Shown in pieces: positions 33,032 through 43,659 of a stretch of DNA of 64,000 bases. Positions within the stretch are counted from its first letter, which is position 1; each line of letters starts with the position of its first letter. Location of the stretch: assembly GCA_963575745.1 (NCBI GenBank), contig CAUYUJ010014611.1, forward strand, positions 152,501 to 216,500, given 5' to 3'. Source of the stretch: Prorocentrum cordatum (Eukaryota > Sar > Dinophyceae > Prorocentrales > Prorocentraceae). Below the pieces are notes generated by a model. It was not told where the DNA came from. It ran no database searches and saw only the letters and a program-made list of their open reading frames with translations. A program made the position numbers and the translations under genes.

Positions 33032-33569
33032 GTTATGTCTCTCGAGCTCCCTGTCCCCCTCGCCCTTCTCTCACGCCCCATGGCCAGCGGCGGTTGCGCG
33101 GCGACAACCTTTCTATTTTGGCGGCAACCTGATCTGCCCAGCTGGCGGCCTCCTCGTCAAGACTCCACTCGGCCTCTTTCGCCTGCGCATGGGCGTGCAG
33201 CGCAGACGACAGCTGGGACCGATTGAGCGTTTCCATCGGCGCAACTATGGCGCGGACCTTCTTCAACAACTGCTTGTGCTCTATCACGTCATCTGGGCTG
33301 TCTCCGTCCTCGGGAAGGGAGGGGGGGGGGCTTCCTCCTCAAGTACTCTTCCGCCCTCCTCAATTCCTCCTCACATTACCACTGCATCATCAAATCACCC
33401 TCCCATCATCGATTTGTCCCGCGTGTCCGTGTCGGCACACACTGTGCCAACATCGCGCGCGCACTGCATGAGCACCTTTTCCAGCTTCTTGCGCTGGTTG
33501 TTGTCGAGGTCACTCGTTATTTTTTTTCGCCCCCCTCGTCCTGATCCTCGACCTCTGGCGCCATGGGTA

Positions 33570-33780
33570 TTCATCCTGGCCTCCTCTGCCTTTCTGGCCT
33601 CCTCTGGCCTCCTCTGCCTTTCCTGCCCTCTCCTGGCCTCCTCTGCCTTTTGGCCTCCTGGCCTCCTCTGCCCTCCTGGCCTCCTGGCCTCTGCCTTCCT
33701 GGCCTCCTGGCCTCCTCTGCCTTCTGGCCTCTGCCTCCTGGCCTCCTGGCCTCCTCTGATCCTCTGCCTGGATTATGGCG
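33570..33780. repeat. CTGGCCTCCTCTGCC minisatellite
   Basis: About a dozen copies of CTGGCCTC with CTCTGCC, CTTTTGGCCTC and CTGCCTTC variants. Frames across it (for example repeats of GLLCL) are repeat translation. Confidence 0.9.
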
Positions 33781-33918
33781 CGCCCTGGGGCGCGCGCGGC
33801 GGCGCGCCGAGCCAGACGGCTCGAAGGGAAGCGAGCGCAAGCAAGGGGGCGCGACGACGAGGAGGGGGGGGAAACGAAATATGAATAAATTGTGTATAAC
33901 ATGTAATATGTTTTTCAC

Positions 33919-34003
33919 CAGATCGTTTTTTCTTGGATCGTTTTTTCCGGATCGGTTTTTTGTTCCAGATCGGTTTTCCTTCCGGATCGGTAAAACCGAT
34001 CCT
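33919..34003 (+). repeat. GGATCGGTTTT array, locus 3
   Basis: AGATCGTTTTTTCTT, GGATCGTTTTTTC, CGGATCGGTTTTTTGTTC, CAGATCGGTTTTCCTTC and CGGATCGGTAAAACCGATCC. The last unit is a perfect self-complement (GGATCGGT, AA, ACCGATCC) that would cap the array with a hairpin. Confidence 0.85.
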
Positions 34004-34339
34004 GAGGACCTCTGGGGTTTGCGTTGGCCGGGATCATCGCTCGCTTCCGGGCCGCGGAAACGATCCGCCGGGCCCGGCGTGCCTTCTGCACCCTGCGGGT
34101 CTTGCCGCCGTATAGCACTTGAGCCCGACGACCAGAGCGTCCCTTTCCCACTCGGGCGCGAGGCCAGTCTCCCGCTCGTACTCGAGTGAGCGTCTCCGAT
34201 CCTATCAAGGCCACGCCACAGCCTGAATCCAGAGCACCGCATTCAGGAGCATGGCGCGCGCACGCCTCCACGGCGTCGCTCTCGCCCTTGCCCTCGTCGA
34301 TGTCGTGAGGATGGTGCGCCCTGCTGCTCCAGTCCGGTG

Positions 34340-34550
34340 GGCCCGGCCGGATCCGGCGCTGCTGGCGCGGATCCAGTGGGTCCGGTGGGTCCGGCGAGTC
34401 CGGTGAGTCCGGCGGGCCCGGGGAGTCCGGTGAGTCCGGCGAGTCCAGTGGGTCCGGCGGGTCCTGTGAATCCGGTGCCTCTTCCGCTGGCGCCGGTGGG
34501 TCCGGTAAGTCCCGTGAGTCTGGTGAGTCCAGCGAGTGTGGTGAGGCCAT
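34340..34550. repeat. 9-bp GGTGAGTCC minisatellite (collagen-like on minus)
   Basis: Units GGTGAGTCC, GGCGGGTCC and GGTGGGTCC, all nine bases, about 20 in a row. On the minus strand one frame reads Gly-X-Y triplets ([19 protein letters not shown]), another DSPDSP. It has no signal peptide or conserved flanks, so I treat it as repeat, not a collagen gene. Confidence 0.85.
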
Positions 34551-34750
34551 ATGGAAACTGTTTTCGGGCCCTGGGACCGCTGGAACTCAGTCCGGGACGC
34601 ACTCAAACTCCAGATTCAAAGCCCGACCTGCACTCACACTCAGACTCCCCCCCCACACTCGCACTCACTCATATCTCATACTCAGACTCATCCGCACTCA
34701 GACTCACTCACACCCAGACTCAAGCACAATCAAACTCAATAGCACACATA

Positions 34751-35312
34751 CCTATTCACACACAGACTACTCACACTCCTATAAGCTTAACCTCATACGC
34801 AGTCACACTCAGGCGCGTACTCATATACACTCACACTCCACTTCTCCTCCGCCCTCTCATTCTCATATTCCTCATCCTCCTCCCGCTACCCAATTCCGTT
34901 CGCTCTCCTCCTCCCCCTCGTTTTCCTCCTTCTCCTCATCCTCTTTCCCCCTCCTCGCTCCCCTCCCCATTCTCTCCCTGATCAAGATTACTCGCCTGGG
35001 CATCGTTGCTGGATGGGCATCGACTCACACAGACCCATTCACAAACAGACCACTCACACTCCTATAAGCTTAACCTCACACACACACACACACTCACACT
35101 CAGGCGCACACCCATGAACACTCACACTCCGCTTCTCCTCCCCCATCTCAATCTCGTACTCCTCATCCTCCTCCCGCTGCCCAATTCCGCTCGATCTCCT
35201 CCTCGCCCTCGTTTTCCTCCTTCTCCTCATCCTTTTTCCCCCTCCTCGCTCCACTCCCCATCCTCTCCCTGATCAAGATAATTCGCCTGGGCATCGTTCC
35301 TGGATGGGCATC
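34751..35312. repeat. 283-bp tandem duplication
   Basis: Unit 1 (34751-35033) starts CCTATTCACACACAGACTAC; unit 2 (35034-35312) starts CCCATTCACAAACAGACCAC. Both contain CACTCCTATAAGCTTAACCT, a CT-rich middle and the ending CGCCTGGGCATCGTT. Divergence is about one base in eight to ten by eye. A short relative of the ending (CTCGCCCAGGCGTCGTTTCT) occurs at 38650. Confidence 0.85.
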
Positions 35313-35329
35313 GACTGCAGGGGCCGATA

Positions 35330-35925
35330 GACGCATTAGGGCCATTGGTGGCAATCGTCTGCCATCGTCTGCAGCAGACGATAGCAGACGACAGGACCAA
35401 CTAGCGGCCGCCAGGAACCGCTGCAGACGATTGCAGACGATAGCAAACGATAGGTCCAGCTGGGGGCCGCCAAGAACCGGTGCAGACGATTGCAGACGAT
35501 AGCAAACGATAGGATCTGATAGCGGCCGCCAGGGGTGACTGTCGTCTGCTACCGTCTGCAGCAGACGATAGCAGACGATAGGGCTAACTAGGGGCTGCCA
35601 GGGCCCGCTGCAGACGATAGAGAAACGGTGCAGACGATAGCAGACGATGGGATCTGATAGGGGCCGCCAGGGGTGGCTGTCGTCGGCCATGGTCTGCAGC
35701 AGACGATAGCGGACGATAGCAGACGATGGGACCAGCTGGGAGCTGCCAAGACCTGCTGCAGACGAAAACTGACGATAGCACGAAACCAGCTGTGGGGCCG
35801 GCAGGAACCGCAAGGAGGGGCAAACAAGAGGCAACAGGGCACTTGGGTGCAATCGTCTGCTATCGTCTTCTACCGTCTGCTATCGTCCATTATCGTCTGC
35901 TATCGTCTGCTATCGTCTGGCACCA
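35330..35925. repeat. Strand-switching CAGACGATAG decamer array
   Basis: Blocks of CAGACGATAG (10 bp) alternate with blocks of the complement CTATCGTCTG. Around 35363-35396, 35545-35580 and 35683-35715 the two orientations meet without a loop, for example CGTCTGCCATCGTCTGC joined to its complement. Between blocks lies a phrase such as GGCCGCCAGGGGTG. From 35850 to 35925 only CGTCTGCTAT units remain. Long frames translate it as repeated IVCYRL and are not genes. Confidence 0.9.
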
Positions 35926-35999
35926 AATAGCCAACAGCGTTTGCAACTACAATGTGTTTTTGAGCCTTTTCGCTTTTCGCTTCCGATGGGCTCTTGAGG

Positions 36000-36135
36000 C
36001 CTCAAGATGGGCCCAAGGTAGCCCAAGGGAGCCCCAACAGGGGCTGAAGAGGGCCCCAAGACGGCCCCAAGAGCGCCCACGAGCGCTCCAAGAGTGGCCA
36101 AATAGGGTCCCAAGACGCCCTTTTTAAGCCTCCGA
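36000..36135. repeat. GGCCCCAAGA-type degenerate repeat
   Basis: GGGCCCAAGGTAGCCCAAGG, GGGCCCCAAGACGGCCCC and AAGAGCGCCC in tandem, unit about 15 to 18 bases. Confidence 0.75.
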
Positions 36136-36360
36136 ATCCGCAAAAAGAGCCGAGGAGGATGGGGAGAATGCGCAGGGTTTGGCGAAAAGGAGGAAAAAGA
36201 AACATGGAGGAAGGATAACTAATAACAGTATCATAGCGGCGATGCCAGAAAAGGCAACAAAGAGTTATCGCTAAATTGTCGGCTTGACCGTCCTGCCATT
36301 CCGCCTGCATACCAGACTTCAAGGACCAAGGTGCATGGCGCGACGCGCCACTGCAGTCTG

Positions 36361-36389
36361 GTATGTATGTATGTATGTATGTATGTATG

Positions 36390-36422
<33 letters not shown>
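36361..36422. repeat. (GTAT)n then (AT)n
   Basis: About eight GTAT units passing into alternating AT. Confidence 0.97.
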
Positions 36423-36426
<4 letters not shown>

Positions 36427-36429
36427 CCA

Positions 36430-37465
36430 ACGTGCCTTGCCCACGTAGTGTAACGCCCGGAAACTCCTGCATTTGAGAAGTAGCGCAAAACTCTGACCGA
36501 AACAGGTCTCCAATCTAACGGAATGTCCGGGCGGTCCTGGCCCCTCCTGGGGTAGGCCACGTGACCGCCCCCGTGGCGAAAATGACTGGAAAACGTCACC
36601 TGCAGTTTTCTTCATTTTTCTCGGCGGCGAGCGAGGGAGGAAAGGCCTTCTCAGAAGGTGGCGGGGCTTCTCAGAAACCCCCTGGCCTACTGATAAATCT
36701 TCTCTCTGTGTCTTCAGGGAAGGCTTAGACAAATTCTCAAAGGCCGTGGGACTTCTGAGCCTTCTGAAAGGGCCCGCCCCTTCTCACTTCCCCTCCAGGC
36801 TCGCAGCCGACAACAAGCTGGAGGCTACTGAACCCCGGCCACATGGAACGCAATGCTGACCAACACAAGTCCCCCAAATCAATGCTGGTAGCAGTGTGGG
36901 TGGTCCAGTTGGGGTTCGATCCATCTGATCTACTCAAAGCCCCGAAGCCACTGACACCCCCAACAATATTTCGGCTGGTCTGGGGGGGGACATCTTGCAT
37001 TTCAAGGGTTCGAATGAACTGTGATGCAGTCCCTTCTCATAGTGTCGTTCGTCGTCGGCCTCTTTCGTCTGACATCGCCCTACTACCTCCCCAATTATCA
37101 CCCGAAAGCAGCAGAGCTGAACAGCAGTTTGCGATGATGCCCTTTGCTTTCTCCCAAGGGCCACTCGGAAACTTCGAAGACTGTCCTCGGACCACCGAAT
37201 CCAAGCCTTGAAGCGCGATGCGCGCTGACCAACAGCAAACAACGCTCGGTTGCACAATTTGGCCGTGTGATGAATGAACTTTGCTGCCTCTCCGGAAGAG
37301 TAAGCTAACGATGCATGTCTGCCTCGACCTGTACACGCAGCGTCCGCGAAAGGAAAAACCGTTACTGCTCGCGCCTGCAACCACCTGAAATGTGATCGCG
37401 ACGCATGGCTCACAGGAAACCACACGGACCAGGAACAACGAGGAAGAACACACAGGACAAGTGGA
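36430..37465. other. No assignable gene
   Basis: A plus frame 36843-37211 is open (MERNADQHKSPKSMLVAVWV), protein-like at first sight but without motifs and in conflict with minus frames. I see no repeat or RNA gene. Confidence 0.3.
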
Positions 37466-37469
37466 CGTT

Positions 37470-38026
37470 GTGAGTGCGTGTGCGTGTGCGTGTGTGCGTG
37501 TGTGCGTGTGTGTGCATGTGTGCATGTGTGTGCGTGTGTGTGTGTGTGTACGTGTGTGTGTGTGTGTGTGCGCGCGCGTGCGCGTGCGCAAGTGCGTGTG
37601 CGTGTGCGTGTGCGCGTGCGTGTCGTGTGCGTGTGCGTGTGCGTGTGCGTGTGCGTGTGCGTGTGCGTGTGCGTGTCCGTGTGCGCGTGCGCGTGCGCGT
37701 GCGCGTGCGCGTGCGCGTGCGCGTGCGCGTGCGCGTGCGCGTGCGCGTGCGCGTGCGCGTGCGCGTGCGCGTGCGTGTGCGCGTTGCGTGTGTGCGTGTG
37801 CGTGCGTGTGCGTGTGCGTGTGCGTGTGCGTGTGCGTGTGCGTGTGCGTGTGCGTGTGTGTGTGTGTGCGTGTGTGTGTGTGTGTGTGTGCGTGTGTGTG
37901 TGTGTGTGTGTGCGTGTGCGTGTGCGTGTGCGTGTGCGTGTGCGTGTGCGTGCGTGGTGTGTGTGTGTATGTATGTGCGCGTGCGTCTGTGTCTGTGTCT
38001 GTGTCTGTGTGTGCGTGCGCGCGAGT
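37470..38026. repeat. (GT)n / (GTGCGT)n compound microsatellite, ~550 bp
   Basis: Alternating purine-pyrimidine throughout: GTGCGT hexamers, a GCGCGT block at 37683-37775, then GT, then GTCT. Such alternation favours Z-DNA. The very long His/Thr/Arg or Cys/Val frames are artefacts. Confidence 0.97.
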
Positions 38027-38289
38027 AAATCCCACCAGTTCTCTTGGCCGAGAATTGGTTTGGGGCGTTTTCTCTTCCAGCCTCCGTTCTTCTTTCTCTT
38101 CGGGCCTTTCGGGGAGGGGATTCGTGTTCCAACTGCCCCCTGTACCCTTTGGGTGTGCGGGAGCAGTCGCGGGCATATCGAACGTCCAAAACGGTCCTTA
38201 CGAAAAAGGCAACAACGCATGGTTGTGTTCATGCGGTTGGCCTTCTAGAAACAAAACGGTACAAATAGCCCCCAATGTTCTTAGATCGA

Positions 38290-38470
38290 CAGCATCCAAA
38301 AATATCCCAAGACGGCGAAAAACGCCCCCAATTCAATGCCAAGAAACCCCAAGAGGGCCAAAAGAGGCCCCGACAGGCCCCCAACGCGCCCCAAGGTTTC
38401 CCCTCCCCCAAAAAAACGAAGGACAACCCAATATATCCAAAGCGGCAACTACGGGGTCCTGGCTCACTGA
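38290..38470. repeat. GGCCCCAAGA-type degenerate repeat
   Basis: Phrases ATCCAAAAATATCCCAAGAC, CCAAGAGGGCCAAAAGAGGC and CCCCGACAGGCCCCCAACGC. Same family as 36.0 kb. Confidence 0.6.
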
Positions 38471-38737
38471 AGCCCCCCGAACTATCCCGATGATGCTACG
38501 TTCCCCCTTGTCATCGCTCAAGAATGGGCTGGTGGGGACGCGCAAAAATTTTCGAATGTTTGGTTCCTGATCCAGTTCCTCCTCCAAGTGTGTGGCAGTT
38601 CCCTAGCCACTACTCCATCGCATGCTCTTCCACACCCCAGATCGAAGCAACTCGCCCAGGCGTCGTTTCTGGATGGACTGGTGGGGTTACACCGTGCGAA
38701 ACGTCCAAACCAGAAACGACCAACCAGCTACGGATGG

Positions 38738-38782
38738 TGATGCGAATGCTGATGTTGATGCTGATGCTGATGCCGATGATCG
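38738..38782. repeat. (GATGCT)n hexamer repeat
   Basis: GATGCTGATGTTGATGCTGA-type run. A second one, with GAT trinucleotides, lies at 41205-41310. Confidence 0.9.
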
Positions 38783-39165
38783 GGACTCCCATGAGCGGTC
38801 GAGTTTGTGATAATGCGTCCCAGCTGGACCAAAAGCCCGCACTTCCATCCAGAAAAAAAACAGAATTGGTGGGAATGCGCATCTTTAGCAGCGCAGACAT
38901 ATTCCACCAGAGCTGGAACGTTGAAATATGTTGTCTGACGCTGAAACATAATGCAACATCTACACGCTGCTCATGTGGGACGATGTTTGCCATTCTTGTC
39001 CTTGGAAAGTGGCGTACGTTTCACATGCGATGAGCCACCATGCGATCTATGCCTGCTAGAGTGTGGCCTCTGCGTTTTGGCCGAAGCGCTGGCCCGCCGG
39101 CACTGATGGGTTTCATATTCCACCCGCGCGTCTGATCTACAGAAATGTCCGATCCCTCGGAATGT

Positions 39166-40480
39166 ATCGGAGGCTGGTGGGCGAGATCGCAGTACAACGA
39201 AGACCCTCTACAAAGAAATCGTTTCGTTTCGTTCGTGTCGCGCGTGCGGGCGAAACGAAGGTGCGTGGGCGCGCGAAAGGGAGGAACCTGCCGCTGCTAG
39301 GGCGAAATCAAGACACATGGTTTTCCCCCGTCCGTCCGTCCGTCCAACGGTGGCCCTAGCGGTGTTCCGCGGCGTCCCGTGGTGCCCCGCGGCGTCCGCC
39401 GCTGCTAGGGCGAAGCCAGGACCAATGATTATCTCCCGTCCCCGTCCGTCCGACCGTCCGACGGTGGCCCCAGCACTGTCTCGCGGTGTCCCGCGGCGCC
39501 CCGTGGTGTCCCGCGGTGTCCGCCGCTGCTACGGCGCACTCAAGACAAATAATTCCCCCCCGTCCGTCCGTCCGTCCAGCGGTGGCTCGCGGTGTCCCGC
39601 GGTGTCCCGTGGTGTCCCGCGGTGTCCGCCGCTGTCGCGGCGAAATCAAGACAAATGATTTTCCCCGTCCGTCCGTCCGTCCGGCGGTGGCTCGCGTTGT
39701 CCCGCGGTGTCCTGTGGTGTCCCGCGGTGTCCCGTGGCGTGAGATCGATCGTGAAATCGATCATGAAATCGATACTGAGATCGGCGCGGTGCTCCGCGGT
39801 GTCCCGCGGCGTCCCAAAAAGTGAAATCGATAGTGAGATCCATTGTGAAATCGACAGGTGTTCCGTGGTGTCCCGTAGTGCCCCGTTGAGTGAAATCGAT
39901 AGTGATATCAATAGGGATATCGATATGGTGTCCCGTGGTGTCCTATGGTGTCCGTTTGAATGAGATCGAAAGTGAAACCGATGGTGAGACCGATCGTGAG
40001 ATCGAGAGGTGTCCCGCGGTGTCCCGCGGTGTCCCGTTTCCCGTTGAAAGAAATCGATGGTGAGATCGATCGTGAGATCGACAAGTGTCCCGCGGTGTCC
40101 AGCGGTGCCCCGTTGAGTGGGATGGATAATGAAGTCGATAATGGGATCGATAGTGAGATCGACGCGGTGCCCCGACGCGCCCCGTGGTGTCCCAAAAAAT
40201 TGAGATCGATGGTGAGATCGATAGTGAGATGGACAGGTGTCCCGCGGAGTCCCGTGGCGTCCCGTTGAGTGAAATCGATCGTGAAATCGAGGGTGGGATC
40301 GATAGTGAAATCGACGTGGTGTCCCGAGGTGTCTCGCGGTGTCCCGTGGCGCCCCGCTGAGCGAGATCGACGTGGGATCGATAGTGAAATCGATAGCGAA
40401 ATCGACCGTGAAATCGATTGACCGAGGCGTTGCCCCCCCCCCCCCGCCGCCGCATCGCCTGGAGGGTGGTCGTATAGGTA
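39166..40480. repeat. Composite two-module satellite, copy B
   Basis: Same order and orientation as 10455-11703. The leader from ATCGGAGG (39166) has AAATCGTTTCGTTTCGTTCG. Four G/C units begin at 39296, 39404, about 39528 and about 39631. The GAGATCGATAGT / GGTGTCCCGY field follows, and a tail ends GGAGGGTGGTCGTATAGGTA. Units differ in length from copy A, partly by about two decamers. The ATCGAT field in B has more GAAATCGAT variants. Confidence 0.85.
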
Positions 40481-42420
40481 GAATTGTGGCCGCGCTCGTC
40501 TAGGCGCCTACTCTTGGCGTCGCGCGCGGCCGCGCTGAGCGCGCGCGCTCTCTGGCGCTCTGTCTGCAGATCCTTCGCGCACTTCGAAAGATGAGAAGCG
40601 GCGGCGCTGAAAACCAACCTAGCCACCACAAGAATTCGTAGCGCCACTCTTTTCGTCAAACTCGTTGACCTGCTTCAGTACGGACGCGACGCCATCCGCC
40701 GAAGGTTATCTTGCCGTCAGAACCGTCGGCGCACATGCCAGCCTTGCCGTCGAAAAAGGAAGAGGCGCATCCAAAGTAGTTGCCACCGGATGGCTATGTT
40801 CAGGCTGGCCCTCAAGACGTTGAACACACGGGGGTTGTTCACCATGAGGGCGCTGCTGGCGAACACGAATTTGGATGTCCTCGGAAAAAAGGCGTCAAAG
40901 AAAGCAAAACATGAGGCACCAATGATATGGCGCACCGTGCTGTACGCATTGACCAAGGCTATCACTTTCTTGGTGAAGGCGTCCGAGAGCAGTCCTAAAC
41001 GCCGCAGGCGACAAGCAGCTTGCACGAAACCTTCAACGTGAGAGCCCAAGGCTTCCGAAGCACGCCGAAGCAAATTGCTATGTACCTCGTGAACGAGCAA
41101 GTGCGGCGCAGTCATGGGCGAATGGGAAGCGAGTTGTTCAAATGTTGCGAAACGCGCGTGGTCTTACAACCTTGCCAGAGCCTTGTGTCAAAAAGGCTAC
41201 GGAAGTGATGCTGATGCTGATGCTGCTGTTGATGATGATGACGACGATGGCAATGATGCCGCACACGATGTGAATGGCCATGGTGCGGATGAAGATGATG
41301 AGGAAGTGTGCGCTCGCAGAAAATCGAAATCCCCGCCGTATTCCTGTTAAACAACACTTGGCTCTTCGTATGCGCTTGAACACTTTTGCTGTGTTGAGCG
41401 TGCTGAAAACCGAAATGTTGGGTGTTTTTGTTTTCTACGTGCGCGTGCGGAGGTTCTCACGTGGGCCGCGGAGTTGGCGTGGGCGCCGTGGTTTTTGAGT
41501 GTGTATGTGCTGTCCTTGCTGTCCTGAGTTCAGCGAGCGCGTGCAGAAATCTGGAAACTCTGTTGAACAGCAGAACGTCCCAACATGGTTTTAAAACCGA
41601 TTGCAATTAAATGATTTGGGCATGCGCGTGCGGTGACGCGCGCATGTGCCTCGCATCGCATATTTTTCGAAGGGGCTCTCAGGAAAACAACACTTCTTAG
41701 ATCAAAACATGCGCACCGCACAATTTTCTTTGACGAGGAAAACGGGGTCGATGTTGGCCACCTGCGCATGCTATGATTTGATATTCGACTGAGCGGTCGT
41801 GCGTAAAATAAACGGGTAAAAAACACGGCACGAGGCGGCGTCGAGGCGGCCACTTCTCGCCCCGGAACGCCAGTCGAGTCGGCTCACCGAGCGGCGACGA
41901 GGCGGCGACGACGGGCGGCCACAGGGCGTGAATACACGACACCAAACCAGCGCGTGAGGCGGCGACGAGGCGGCGACGGGCATCCACCTGGGCGACGATC
42001 GAAAACGGGTCTTGCGCGAGATGACGTAACGACCTTACGCGGCGGCTTGCGCGGGTCGCCGGCGCGGCACGCTTCATTGGAGACGAGGGCGCTTACGCGC
42101 GGCCTTACGCGGGCGGTTCGCGCGCCAATGTCGGTGAAGACGAACCCGGTTCTTTTGAGTCGCTCACTTGGCGAGAACCTGGAACACCCACTCGGTTGTG
42201 TAGGACACCAATCAGAACTCGACAGTGCAGGCGGTCTGGGGAAAAACACACCAGCGCTTGTTTTCTCAAATCTGGTCTCAAGCCCACGTCGCGCATGTTT
42301 GAGGTACTCTCAGAAGCCTACACATTGTAACTTGCCAGGTGCAGAAACGAGTAGATTAAAGTACAAGAAACTAATAGCTTGACTTGTCGAACCTTACACT
42401 TCTAAACATCTGTCCGTCAC
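40481..42420. other. No firm gene; one minus frame 41115-40717
   Basis: The 132-codon minus frame (VEGFVQAACRLRRLGLLSDA, then KKVIALVNAYSTVRHIIG) is protein-like and hydrophobic in part, but no family is recognised. The minus frame 40659-40480 shares an FSAA phrase with the sequence at the same side of copy A (11900). 41205-41310 is a GAT-rich microsatellite. Confidence 0.3.
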
Positions 42421-42426
42421 CGTTCA

Positions 42427-42561
42427 GCTGGGCACGAAGTGGAGTGTCCTCAGGTCCATTCCCATCGTCTGACTGCCCTCTGATGGGCCACATCGCCGCG
42501 GGGCACGACGTGGAGTGTCCTCAGGTCCATTTCCATCCTCTGACTGTTCTCTGATGGACCA
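42427..42561. repeat. ~76-bp direct duplication
   Basis: GGGCACGAAGTGGAGTGTCC is repeated 77 bases later as GGGCACGACGTGGAGTGTCC, followed in both by TCAGGTCCATT, CCATC and TCTGACTG, then CTCTGATGG. About 90% identical. Confidence 0.85.
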
Positions 42562-42589
42562 CATCCCGAGTTCTGGGCGCTCCTGGGCG

Positions 42590-43392
42590 CTCGCCGCGTG
42601 ACTTCTCCCAAGGCTGGAAGGCCCTCGGGCTGGCCAGCGGGGCCTCTAAAAGGCTCCCAGGACGCCCAGCATGGCCTCAAGACGGCCCACGAGGCCCCCG
42701 AGATCCCTCAAGAGGGCCCCAAGAGGATCCTTGAGAGGGCCCAAATTTGCAAAAAAGAGTATTTACTCTCGGTTTCGGAAGCATTTCTAAGGCTCCCAGA
42801 CAGCCCTCGAGACTCCCAGGATCGCTCCAAGACGACCCCAGATGCTTTCAAGAAGACCCCAAGACGGCCCAAGAGGGCGCGAAGACTGCCCAACAGGCTG
42901 GCCCGAAGAGAGCCACAAGACGATGAACGAGCTGAGATTTCGAGCCCATCGCCCAAAGACGAACCCCGAGACCGCGAGCAATCTCCAACGAGGCCCTCAA
43001 GAGGCCCCAAGAGGCGGCAAAGAGTCCTTAGAAGGCCCTCGGGAAGCCCTAAGACGCCCCAAGAGGGCGGCTGCAAGAGGACCTCCAGGATGCCAAACTC
43101 ATTGATTTCTCTTAGGTTATTTTCTGATTTCAGCGTTCTCGCCTTCAAGGGGCCCGCAAGACGGCCCGAGAGGGCCCCAAGACAGCGCAATAGGCTCCCA
43201 AGACGGACCCAAAACGGACCCACGACCGCCCAAAGAGGGCCCCAAGACGGCCTTCGAAGGCCAAGAGGTCCCGTAGAGGCCTGCAAGAGCAAGAGGACAT
43301 CAGGAGGCCTTCAAGAGGCCCCAGGAGGCCCGCAAGAGGCCCCTCAGAGGCCTCAAGAGGCTTCCTGGAAGCCCCGAGGCCCCTAAAGCGCC
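42590..43392. repeat. GGCCCCAAGA-type degenerate repeat, longest block
   Basis: Eight hundred bases of units such as CAAGAGGGCCCCAAGAGG, CCAAGACGGCCC and AGGCCTCAAGAGG. The plus frame 42598-43386 stays open as repeats of GPQEAPQRPQEA, explained by the low stop content of the repeat. Confidence 0.85.
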
Positions 43393-43404
43393 TGGAGAGG
43401 CCTC

Positions 43405-43492
43405 TTCTTATTCCTCCTCCTTCTCCTCCGCCTCCTCCTCCTCCTCCTCCTCGTCCTCGTCATTCTTCTCCTCCTCCTCCTCTTCCCTCTCT
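43405..43492. repeat. (TCC)n microsatellite
   Basis: TCC/CTC run directly after the degenerate repeat and 25 bases before a dispersed ~140-bp repeat. Confidence 0.95.
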
Positions 43493-43515
43493 GCCTTCTG
43501 TCTCGTATTCTCCCC

Positions 43516-43655
43516 AGTGCTCCCCCAAGGGTATTCACAACGGCTGGGAGGAACACACAGCCCATTAGCTTGGCCAGACTTTGGCACAACGTTTGGCCGC
43601 ACGGGCATTTCCAAAAAGTAGGGGGCGGTGGTCATTCGCCGGAGGCGTCTTTCAT
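43516..43655. repeat. ~140-bp dispersed repeat, copy 1
   Basis: Landmarks AACACACAGCCCATTAGCTT, GGCACAACG, TCCAAAAAGTAGGGGGCGG and GGAGGCGTCTT match 58090-58218 and, less well, 58370-58505. No promoter boxes of a SINE could be identified. Confidence 0.75.
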
Positions 43656-43659
43656 AGCT

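Noticed and set aside
34243-34602. Collagen-like Gly-X-Y protein
   Set aside because: The triplets arise from a 9-bp minisatellite; no signal peptide, no flanking domain, and other frames are equally open.
36905-36925. GGGGTTCGATCC resembling a tRNA T-loop
   Set aside because: The bases around it do not form a T stem, acceptor stem or anticodon arm.
36934-38232. Very long His/Thr/Arg-rich open frames on both strands
   Set aside because: They are translations of the GT/GC alternating tract; no frame is favoured and no non-repeat domain is attached.
42598-43386. 262-codon Gln/Pro/Arg protein
   Set aside because: The degenerate GGCCCCAAGA repeat is naturally poor in stops; composition is uniform and no motif is present.
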